Origin: Prosopocoilus inquinatus
Taxonomy: Eukaryota > Arthropoda > Insecta > Coleoptera > Lucanidae
Assembly: GCA_036172665.1 (NCBI GenBank)
Contig: CM069872.1
Location: 40,348,101-40,412,100 of the forward strand
Direction: 5' to 3'
DNA: 64,000 bases
The notes under the pieces were generated by a model that did no database searches, was not told the DNA's origin, and was given only the letters and a program-made list of their open reading frames with translations. Shown here piece after piece: positions 55,251 to 64,000 of this stretch. Numbering within the stretch: the first letter of the stretch is position 1; every line of letters starts with the position of its first letter. The position numbers and the translations under genes are program-made.

Positions 55251-57786
55251 TCTTACCACAGACGAATTCCACATTATTCGCCCTTTCTAAGAATGTAAGG
55301 TATTATTATCTTATACGGCGTGGTCAAAAAGTTATGATCAACAGCGAAAAGATTTTGTGGAAGAAACCGCTTAAATTAATTTCTTTTGTAATTTTTTAAT
55401 TTTTCTTTGTTCCTATAATGACATTTAGTATTGTTACGACAATTTTTAGAGTAGAGATGGTATATAACAAAACAACCATGAAAAAATCGAAATTTAATGT
55501 GAACCAAAAGTGATATATTTCAGTCCATTTATATTTTTTTAAAATTTTAAATTGCAGTTACAAATTTTGCAGTTCGAATGCAAAAATAATTACTTAATAA
55601 TAAAAAAATATTGAAGAAATTAAAATTTAATTATGTAAGTTAGTGCTTTAAATGATGACAATTTTTTAATGTACTTTACTTAAAAAATAAGTTAGTACAC
55701 ACGCAAGAGAAACATCTAAATATGCTGCAAAAAGAAATTAATTAATGTACTTTCTAATTCTGTTTAGAAAACTGTTGTTCTTATATTGTAGTGGGATGGT
55801 TGAAACTTTATTTTTTTATCAATACTCTAATCAATTTAGCTATACTGAATACATCCTCATAATCATGTACATTGTACACCGATGCTTAAAAGTTTCGAAA
55901 CGAAAAGCAATAAAACTGTTCGAATATGACCCTTATTGAAACAGGTCTAATTTATTTTGAACCTTAAGAAAGGAGGGTACTTTCTCCGCACCCCCATAAG
56001 AAGGTCGTTAATCCTCTTAAACTGCCGCGGCCGGTAGATGTTTATGATGCGTTGAATTTCGTTGGAACGCACGTATTTAGTTTCATTTATCATTTATCAA
56101 AAATGTAACCACAATTTTATTTTATCTAAATTAGAATATTTTATTTTCTTACATAACATATCTTTATATATCTAAAGAAATACATGAATTTTAAATTAGT
56201 TTAAAGGATCGATGATGTAAATTAATTGGAAAAATTATAATTATACGCAATGTCTGATTTGTTCTTTAATTTTTTATTTCACAAAAGTTTTATATTATAG
56301 AAATTTTTATTCTAAAATTTTAATTACGAGAAAAGAGTAAAGAGATTTTTAGTAAATATGAAATATACAAAAATGAGCTGAGCGAGATGTATAGGGTTAT
56401 TTTTATATGTTCCAATGTTTTATTTTAAGAGCTGAGAAAAAGCTTATATAAAAAAATTCTAGGTTTTTTTACATATTACCTTCTAGTGTTACCACAAAAA
56501 ACCGCACTGCAAAATATATTAAAAAAACCTATACAATTTTATATAAAAAATATGCGTAATACCAAAATTACTATGGCAAGAAATAAATTAATGTTGATCA
56601 TTGGAAACAATTAAAATAACTGTGTGGAGAATCATTATTGAGGATGAGGATATCAGAGAAACTATTGTTTACCTAAAGCATGCGATTATGATTAGGGCAT
56701 TCGAAGTAATTTACGAATTCTGAAAATTCATAACATGCATGCTCTATATATTTTAGCCTTCTTGGAATTGAAATAAAAACAGTTTTCGCAAGTTTGCATT
56801 AATTCAGAAGTTAAAAGTAAATTATTCAAACTTATAACCTTTAATTTGTCAAAATATGCAAATAATGGGACATTTATTCTTGATCATTTAATTTAATTCA
56901 GAAAAAAAATATTATACAAAATCAATTAATACTATTTAATTTTTTCCGTATTTTAATAATATAAAATGCGCTTTCCGTATAATGAAGTTCTAGTCAACAG
57001 AGCTATTAATTAGTAAGCAAATAATATGTGTATCGCATTAAACTATAAAATCTATTTATTTACGAAAATAATAAATTCTATTTCATTTACTTATTTAATA
57101 ATAATACCAATAAAAAGGTCTTTATTGATAATAATGATATGCACGCATAGTTACATTTCATTTCACTATATTTATCAAAGATTCAGAAATTTTAATTTCA
57201 CATTGTTTTCCTTATTTATTTTACCTACACGTTATAATATTTAGGAAACAAATTTTGTTAAATTTACTAACTACGTTTCTACCACTATAAGTAATTAATC
57301 AAGTTGGTTGAATACGTTCGTGTCTATTTTAAATCCCTGTGTTTGCGACGGCCGGTTTTATTATCCGGACAGCAGGTACGCTTGTAAAAGCTGTAAGGTT
57401 CATAATTGCAAACCACAAAATTTACTATTGCCAGTGATCTGGCTAGTACTCCGAAAACTTTTAAGCATCGGTGTACATGTCCTCATAAGCATGACACCAT
57501 AATATCTGCTATAAGAAGTCGTATGTATTATTATAAATACGATTATTAAATTGATTCCACAGAAACACAAGTAATATCACGCGAAAAAGTTAAAACGTAT
57601 ATTAAATACCGTAAATGGTAATTTAGAAGCAAGTATTAATAAAAATGTACCGGGAAATTACAAAAGAAATTGATTTAATGGAATTTTCACACTAAATTGA
57701 ATATATCTTTTCGACCACTCAGTATAACATATTAACACCTAACATTTTTAGTAAGTGCAAGTAATGTAGAATTTGATTATGGTAAG
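55251..57786. other. AT-rich spacer between two inverted copies
   Basis: About 2.5 kb with no protein-like frame. Apart from the short insertion at 55678-55741, nothing is recognisable. Confidence 0.5.
55678..55741 (-). repeat. Short LINE 3'-UTR-derived insertion
   Basis: 59 bases (55682-55740) are identical to 61048-61106, the start of the 3' UTR of the LINE at 61-63.7 kb, in the same orientation. The insertion is bracketed by the 12-bp direct repeat TTAATGTACTTT (55666-55677 and 55742-55753). It lacks the rest of the UTR and the (TTA)n tail. Confidence 0.85.
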
Positions 57787-58284
57787 ATATACATGGTGTC
57801 CCGTTTAAATATGTCGAGTTTTTTAATCATTTAAGTTTTGGACTCACTCTGTATAAATGGTGGCAAATGAGATAAATGTTTCTACTAGAAGAAAAAAACA
57901 CTAACCTATTTGTAAGTACATTCGCAGTCACGAAGTTTATTTGCAAATGACTTCTAACGCTAGAGAGGACGTTAAAGTTATGCTAATTTTTAGACAAAAG
58001 TGATCATAACTTATTAACCACACAATATAAAATATTAAAACTTTATTTTTTTGAAAAGGGCACGATCAGGACATTTCAAAAAGTGTATCATATACAGGTG
58101 TTCCATTAAAAAAATATATAACTTTGGTCCGCAGTAATTTTACGGAACACCCTATATTATTGAAAATAATTCTCAATTGTGGGCATTTAGCCTGGTAATC
58201 ATATGCCGCAGATTAACTTTTAGTATCTTCTTAAATAACTTCATAAATGACCAAATTCAGAACTTTGCCGACCCTGTATATATA
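57787..58284 (-). repeat. 480-bp repeat, right (inverted) copy
   Basis: Reverse complement of 54775-55250 with moderate divergence. The right end TATATACAGGGT (inverse) corresponds to the left end of the other copy. Confidence 0.85.
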
Positions 58285-58339
58285 GGTTACGTCATTGGTA
58301 TCGATTTCTTTAATAGCCTCTTAACAATTAATTGGAAAA

Positions 58340-58445
58340 GTAATTGCTGTTATGCGTCTAACGAGAATATTTATACGTTGAGCGCCAATAGTTATGCGTC
58401 CAACAAAAATTTGGTACGTTGCGTTGGGCGCCAATTGTTACATCG
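58340..58445. repeat. 50-bp tandem duplication
   Basis: On the minus strand TTGGCGCCCAACG and TTGGCGCTCAACG, each followed by a GTT.GACGCATAAC word, repeat with a period of about 50 bp. The first resembles a retroviral-type primer-binding site, but no LTR, gag or pol lies nearby. Confidence 0.55.
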
Positions 58446-58776
58446 AATCACGTTGGAGATCGAATTGTGTACATATAATAAGGCCGTTCTTCTGCAGTAC
58501 ACTGGATTCCTTGATAAGGAATTGTGGTCGTCACGGATAGACACGACGTGATACCATCCGCAAGCTCAAAGGTTTTGGAGAGACAAGTCGAGGACAAAGA
58601 AAGGAAATTCACAAAGGCAGTGTATTCAAAATAAATTACCTGTAAACGCCAACTAAAATACAAATACCCACGGTATCTAATATATACAACAATAAATTAA
58701 CCTGAATTTTAAGGCAACAATTTAATAAGCACAATAATAAATGATAAAATTATTTGAAAAAACGTTAACGTCAAAG

Positions 58777-59126
58777 AGATAAAATAGCGACCTCTTACGA
58801 TCGCTTTTTGACCTGACATTGCAGTAGGATAGACAAATTGAAGCGGGATTTGCTCCTAATAAGTCCCCCATGCAAGGTGACCATGCTTGCTGTCAAAGCA
58901 TAATGAAAGTTTTAGAAAAATTTTTGTGCAAATCGTTTTTGATTGCAGTGAAAACCTCGAGCAGCCTCTGTACAGCTGTTTCAGCCCTGCTTGGGGCTTC
59001 TTCAGCAGAGATGTAGCTCGACATTCCCACTGCAAACAAAAACGACTTGTCCAATTTATTCGCAATTGCGATGTAAGAGTGATGAAGAGATAAAATAGCG
59101 ACCTCTTACGATCACTTTTTGACCTG
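58777..59126. mobile_element. Hammerhead-bearing repeat with 9-bp target duplication
   Basis: The unit is flanked by ACGTCAAAG on both sides (58768-58776 and 59127-59135). It starts AGATAAAATAGCGACCTCTT, and a second partial copy of the same start occurs at 59088-59126. It therefore looks like one full unit of about 311 bp plus the beginning of the next. The body shares GACATTGCAG, AATTGAAGCGGG, AATCGTTTTTGATTGCAGTG and GGCTTCTTCAGCAGAGA with the 33.5 kb left arm. No protein is encoded. Confidence 0.8.
58965..59011 (-). ncRNA. Type I hammerhead ribozyme candidate
   Basis: On the minus strand, stem I is TCTCTG/CAGAGG (six pairs, one U-G). The core is CTGAAGA (N7 = A). Stem II is AGCCC/GGGCT with loop CAAGCA. 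GAAA is followed by stem III CA/UG within the palindrome CAGCTG, then UA before CAGAGG. All conserved positions are present. Confidence 0.75.
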
Positions 59127-59403
59127 ACGTCAAAGTTTAACATGGTTTAAATTTAAAAAAGATTAAAAAATGCATCAAAATATTTCATGGATAAAAACTG
59201 GTACGTACGTACGTAAGTAAATTTCCAATTGTCTCACAATGATCATTAACTGTTGAAAGTTGATAAATTCATAAATTGAACCTAACGTTAACAAAATATT
59301 CAAAACTAGCAAAAACTAGCGATTAAGTTAGAATTAACTAAATTAAGTTGAATTAATTAAAGTGAAATTAATTAAATTGTCAAAAATTGGCAAATTATAA
59401 CAA

Positions 59404-59600
59404 AATTATTTGAAAGAAATTTGTTGCAAATCGCGTTTGACTGCAGTGAAATCCTCGCGCAGCCTCTGTACAGCTGTTTCAGCCCCTGGGGCCGCCTTGC
59501 ATGAGGTGACTTATTGTGTACCAAACCCGCTTCAATTTCTCAATCTTTATGCAATATTGGGTCAAAAAGCGATCATAGGGTGTCGCCGTTTTATCTATTC
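59404..59600. repeat. Deleted copy of the hammerhead repeat family
   Basis: TTGTTGCAAATCGCGTTTGA, GCAGCCTCTGTACAGCTGTT and GTCAAAAAGCGATCATAGGG identify it. The part that would hold the CTGANGA box is missing (CAGCCCCTGGGGCCGCC instead), so no ribozyme can form. Confidence 0.75.
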
Positions 59601-60790
59601 AAAATTATTTGACTAAATATATACAGACGTGAAATAAATTATTGAAGTTCAAATGTTCCGGGGTTTACGACTCGCAATGATCAAGGAAGGTGGGAAACGA
59701 AAAAGGTTTAGTTTTTAGGGCAGGTGTCCACGGTGAGAAGCCGAAGTCCTCTTCGATAACCGTAGAGATGTTTTGAAACGGACAGCTGGTGATAACGGCG
59801 ACCTGGACAAGCACGAAGCTTACGCACCCAATCGTTTGATACAAGTTCGTAATCCAATAAAATGAAACGCCTCGAAGTAAGCAAGTAAGCAGGCCGTAAA
59901 AGGCAGAGAGCGGGGCGCAAATTGTTTACAATGCAGTAAGAACCCGAAGTAAATTTCAAAAGAAAGAAAAATAAGGAAACTCACCAAGTCAGTTCAACGG
60001 GAAAACAAGAAACCAACGCGGGTTTTGTACGGCAAAGCAACTGACCTTGACACACCAGGAGTGTTATGCACGCGAAGAAAAAAAAAATTAACTTCGTTCG
60101 AGATTCAGCTAACATCCATAGGAGATTACAAAACCAAGTAGCTCTTCAAAATTGAAGAAATAGAGTGACGCTGCGGTTCCACCAAATGCAAAAAGAAGAC
60201 AGAGGTTTAGGGCAGTTTACGTTACGAGGCTGACGCTGACAGGGAGGACAGTGATCACTACAAATTCTTAGCAAATTCGACCGTCTAAATATCTGGTCAT
60301 ATTGGCGACCATGATGACAAACAATGGCGGCGAGATAAGAAAATAATTGGGACATCGCTTTGGGGAATAACTCGATGGAACGGGTGAATTGAAGATTGCC
60401 ACTTGCTCAGTAAAGGCAGCGAATTATACAGAAGCGGGCCTAAATAACCAGAGAGCGAACGGTTTCAAAAAAAGTAAAAATGCTGTCCTAAGTTACCACA
60501 GAAAAGTATTGACACTGGCCTGGTTTAGCTGACACACCGCGGCCAGTGGTGACGGAATGGAGGAACGCATTTAAATTCAAACGAGTTCCTAACAATGACT
60601 TCTGCAAAACTTATGTCCTAGAACGAGTTTCATATTAGCAATTTATTTTCGCATATACAGCATGTTCCAAACTTAAGTTGTTTTAAATGGAATGTACTAA
60701 TTTGTATTGCACATTGCGACAGATCTCTTAAAATCAACCATTTTTTATTTAGCAACCATAGCTCTGAACCGACGCATTCGCAACCTACAA
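59601..60790. other. GC-richer stretch, no gene identified
   Basis: 59700-60560 is less AT-rich than its surroundings. On the minus strand one frame gives NLYQTIGCVSFVLVQVAVIT, which looks like a membrane helix, then CPFQNISTVIEEDFGFSPW (about 59860-59710). I cannot match it to a family and see no clear splice sites. Confidence 0.3.
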
Positions 60791-61107
60791 TTACTTTTAC
60801 TGCACCTTACTGATTATAAATATAACAATAATAATAATAATAATAAATCAGTTTACAGTTAAACAACAACGTATTAAAAAAAGATAAATCAAAATACAGC
60901 ACGCTTAATGGGTGTGGGGTCAGATGAAATAGTAACAAGTTACCGTTCCCTGATCTACCCCCCACACCAAAATAAACAGAAGAAAAGAAAAATAATAATA
61001 AGCGGGAACTGAAAACATAAAAATGAAAAAGTAACAAAAGTAAATAAAAAAAATAAGTTAGTACACACGCAAGAGAAACATCTAAATATGCTGCAAAAAG
61101 AAATTAC

Positions 61108-61566
61108 TTAACTCTGCCCATTGAACAGCATACGATACAGCTTCGCTTTAAACGAGAACGGCAACAATTGCAGAAAACCTGAAGGTAACGAGTTCAAAAC
61201 ATTAACAATTTGGTACTTGTAACGTCTTTTAAAAAATTCAAAGTTATGGCGAGGGATTGTTAAAAGTCCTTTGCGTCTTATGTTAATGTTATGAACGTCC
61301 GTTCTGAACCGAATCTTATTGTAGAGGTAAGGAGGGCATTTATATAAAATGATTTTGTGAAAAAAAATTACACTATGTAAATAACGTCTATTTTGCATAT
61401 TGAGCCATTGAAGTTCATGTAATTTATGGGAAATGGGACATCTACGTCTTACGCCGCATATGAGTCTAATACAACAATTCTGGATTCTTTGTATTCGGGA
61501 TGAATCAGACGCCAACAGACAAGGGCCGTAAATACTATCACAGAAGTTAAAATGCGACAGGACCAA
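61108..61566 (-). pseudogene. LINE C-terminal domain
   Basis: SHFNFCDSIYGPCLLASD, RIQRIQNCCIRLICGVRRR and KCPPYLYNKIRF are the conserved C-terminal region after the polymerase. It is in the same frame as 61756-62019, separated from it by at least one stop. Confidence 0.8.
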
Positions 61567-61755
61567 CGACTCGCATAGTAACCGCTTAACTGTCTGAGAA
61601 AAATAATGTCGATTGACATAGATTAATTTAATATTTAAAAAGGCAGTTGAATGATTTTGGTGACGTGATAAGTAAATTTAAGATCTGAATCAAGATATAA
61701 ACCTAAGCTACGACAACAGTCAGAAAGTGGCAGGTCGACATCACCTAAACGCAGT

Positions 61756-62911
61756 TTAATTAAGTGAGAAATATGAGAGCGACACTTTGAGGCCCAGTCC
61801 ATGGCTATTAGAAATTTTCACAAGATTTTTTAAATCTTCATTGAGCTTATCGCAAGCCACAACAACATCGTACATATTGAATGCATAATACAATTGTGTG
61901 TCATCCGCATAGAGATGAAATTTGCAGTGAATAAGAGATGATGATAACTGACAGGTGTATATAGAATATAACAAGGGATCCAAAATGGAGCCCTGGGGAA
62001 CGCCGCAGTGAACGCTCAAGGCATCAGATAAAACATTACTGGAAAATACTCTCTGAGTTCGATCATTAAGGTAATTATGAAAAAAAACTCAACGCAGAGT
62101 TACCCAAACCAATAAACTTTAAAATAGCCAACAATACCTTGTGGTTAATCAGGTCAAATGCTTTAGTGTAATCCAGTAATATTAATAAGAACATCTTGTT
62201 GTCATCAACCTCAGCAATAACATCATCAATCACATTATGCATCGCGCTACAACAACTGTAACCTGGTCGGAATCCGGACTGCATCACAGGAAGGATGTTG
62301 TGGGTTCCGAGGAATTCCCTGAGTTGTTTATCTAATATTTTTTCAAGAACTTTTGACAATACGGGCAATATACTCATGGGACGCAAGTCTCGAAAAGATT
62401 TAGGATTATTATTTTTAGGTAAAGGTAAGGTACGGGAATCTTTCCACTTTACTGGAAAGACGCTGTTAACAATACAATAATTGATAATATATGTAAATAC
62501 TGGCAACAAAAAAGGGCAACAAAAAGTCAGCAAATCAATGTTCAAGTTATCTGTGCCGCACGCTTTGCGCGAAAAACTCAGAAGCAATCTAGCGATTACA
62601 TCCTCTGTTACAGGAGAGAATTCGAAACATAGTTCTTTAAGTGCATTGTTCAAGTAAAAGTTTACTGTTTCAGGGAAATCAGTACCAAAATTATTTAATG
62701 ACTCCAGAAGATATTTATTAATTTTATTAACATCATTAATGGTATCGGGTATAGCAAACTGTTTACTCTCGTGCACACCAAGTTTATGCAATTGCTTCCA
62801 AATTTCTTTTGAGCTACGGTTTGCAATGATACTGTTAAAGTTCGCTTTTTTCTCGGATCTAACCGCCTGGGTTACGAGATTCCTCAGTTTTATAATAAGT
62901 CCAATGTTCAT
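61756..62911 (-). pseudogene. LINE reverse transcriptase
   Basis: 62911-62075 holds the N-terminal polymerase blocks (FRDLRPMSILPVLSKVLEK, QSGFRPGYSCCSAM, ILLDYTKAFDLINHKVLL with the first catalytic Asp). A frameshift near 62075 moves to 62019-61756, which has GVPQGSILDPLLYSIY and the YADD box in YADDTQLYYAF. Confidence 0.88.
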
Positions 62912-63710
62912 TCAGGCCTGACTGTTTAAAACGTGCCAGGGACTTGTCTCTAATATTCATCATAAATTTTAAATTATCGGTCATCGACGGAGAATGTTTT
63001 TTGGTAGCAATACATGTTCTAATTGGAATATGCACATCAAAAAGTGCTGTCAAATTAATATTTAGAAAGTCTACCATATCACCAATGTTATCCATCTGAT
63101 AAATTACGTACCAAGGGATAGAGTTCAAGTCAACATTAAAGTCACTTAAGTTAACATTTTTAAAATCACGGTAAGAGTATGAAACAGGTGCTGAGCCGCA
63201 GGGCTTAGAAAATATAGTTGAGCACCAAGTTAATAGGTGATCAGAAATTACATGAACATCAATGGTACCAGAATCTACAATGATACTTTTGTTAGTAATT
63301 ATGAAATCAATAAGAGAAGTAGAATTAGCAGTAATGCGCGTTGGTTCATTATCAATTTGTTTTAGGTTAAATGTTTCTAACAAATCAAAAAACCGAAGTA
63401 CTGAAGAATCCAAAGGTGATAGGAGGTTAATGTTAAAGTCGCCGAAAACGAGCATACAGTCATAAGACAGAGAAAATTCCAGTAATGTTCCATCAATATA
63501 AGGTAAAAAATTAGAAGAATTAGAATTAGGCGGTCTATATACAACGCCCATTAAAACGCACGTAGAGTTAAAAAATGTTTTAATCCACATATGTTCAAAA
63601 AAAATGCATTAATCTCTGGTTTAATAACACTGTATTTGATATTTTTCTTAACATAAGCGCTCACTCCTTCTCCCCTAGTACACCGATCGTATAGAATAAT
63701 CTCGGTAAGT
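62859..63710 (-). pseudogene. LINE AP-type endonuclease
   Basis: 63590 downwards carries GVVYRPPNSNSSNF, GDFNINLL (catalytic Asp), SLIDFIITNKS and the catalytic VISDHLL. Upstream of 63590, in another frame to about 63710, DRCTRGEGVSAYVKKNIKYS is the preceding block. The first catalytic block (N.RSL, E.W) is absent. Confidence 0.85.
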
Positions 63711-63730
63711 AATAGTAAGACTTTTAACAA

Positions 63731-63839
63731 ACACCTGTTTATTTTGAAATCATAATAATGTCGATTTTGAATATATTATCAGGTCTATAAAACACTAGCA
63801 CAAAATCGGCATTATTATGACTTCATAATAAACAGGTGT
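63731..63839. repeat. Hairpin element, about 109 bp
   Basis: ACACCTGTTTATT, CATAATAATG and CGATTTTG on the left are mirrored on the right (CAAAATCGGCATTATTATGA, AATAAACAGGTGT). It abuts the 5' end of the LINE. Confidence 0.75.
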
Positions 63840-64000
63840 GGGATAAAGCTATGTATTACACTCGTGCCATAACGGCAAATAAGTCACTCAAGAAAAATTA
63901 CCGTTAAACGTTCCTTTTGTGACTTACTTGCCTTATAAGAAACATGTAAAACAAATGGCTATTATATAAGGTGGACCAATAATAACGAAACAGACCGAAT

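Larger units (their letters stand above)
60825..63715 (-). mobile_element. Non-LTR retrotransposon (LINE), nearly complete ORF2
   Basis: The element runs from an endonuclease fragment at about 63710 to a (TTA)n tail at about 60825-60845. Endonuclease, reverse transcriptase and C-terminal domain are all present but in several frames. The 5' UTR, ORF1 and the first part of the endonuclease are missing. The 3' UTR contains the 59-bp segment that recurs at 55.7 kb. It is related in type to the LINE at 4.4 kb, but not a close copy. Confidence 0.88.

Noticed and set aside
58410..58445. LTR retrotransposon primer-binding site (TTGGCGCCCAACG)
   Set aside because: No LTR, gag or pol sequence lies on either side and the motif is part of a small tandem duplication.

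Overview
This is an AT-rich, intron-rich, transposon-dense animal nuclear sequence. It is almost certainly insect and perhaps beetle; the order is a guess. The insect call rests on a Takeout/JHBP-family gene, a mariner relic, LINEs with (TTA)n tails, tRNA-derived SINEs, Penelope-like remnants and many short inverted-repeat elements. Gene density is very low. Most open frames are chance. What I could read as protein is one complete spliced gene, one terminal exon of a second gene, and several decayed transposon proteins. Layout: 0-4.4 kb is intergenic, with an inverted-repeat element at 1.3-2.1 kb. A 5'-truncated LINE lies at 4.4-6.0 kb, and a long-TIR element at 6.2-7.1 kb. From 25.6 kb down to 9.1 kb, on the minus strand, runs the main gene, a Takeout/juvenile-hormone-binding-like secreted protein. 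It has a TATA box and initiator at the canonical spacing, a signal-peptide exon (25488-25560) and four internal exons between 19.9 and 18.6 kb. It then has a choice of three terminal exons (18018-18172, 17125-17279, 9119-9273). All three are 155 nt, in the same phase and intact, and encode different 51-residue C-termini. A fourth, decayed terminal exon lies at 8838-8911. This looks like a cassette of mutually exclusive last exons on one lipid-binding scaffold. The gene's introns are filled with a SINE, a hAT-like element, foldback elements and MITEs. 26-30 kb holds T-rich minisatellites and hairpins. A minus-strand terminal exon lies at 32599-32935 with an in-frame TGA that may be read through. 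33.5-34.1, 42.3-42.7 and 58.8-59.1 kb carry inverted repeats containing sequences that fold as type I hammerhead ribozymes with a tiny stem III. A fourth, less perfect one is at 52.4 kb. The 42 kb copy sits beside a decayed Penelope-like reverse transcriptase (41.4-41.8 kb), so I read the family as Penelope-like terminal repeats and their non-autonomous derivatives. 36-45 kb has a LINE relic, a SINE relic, a mariner relic and a hAT-like element. 49 kb has a second full SINE. 54.8-58.3 kb is bounded by two inverted 480-bp repeats. 60.8-63.7 kb is a longer, frame-broken LINE with endonuclease and reverse transcriptase. How the parts relate: the Takeout-like gene is the only evident host transcription unit read in full. 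The rest is mainly a mobile-element layer that has inserted around it and inside its introns. All splice sites, folds and repeat boundaries were read by eye; no alignment or folding program was run.
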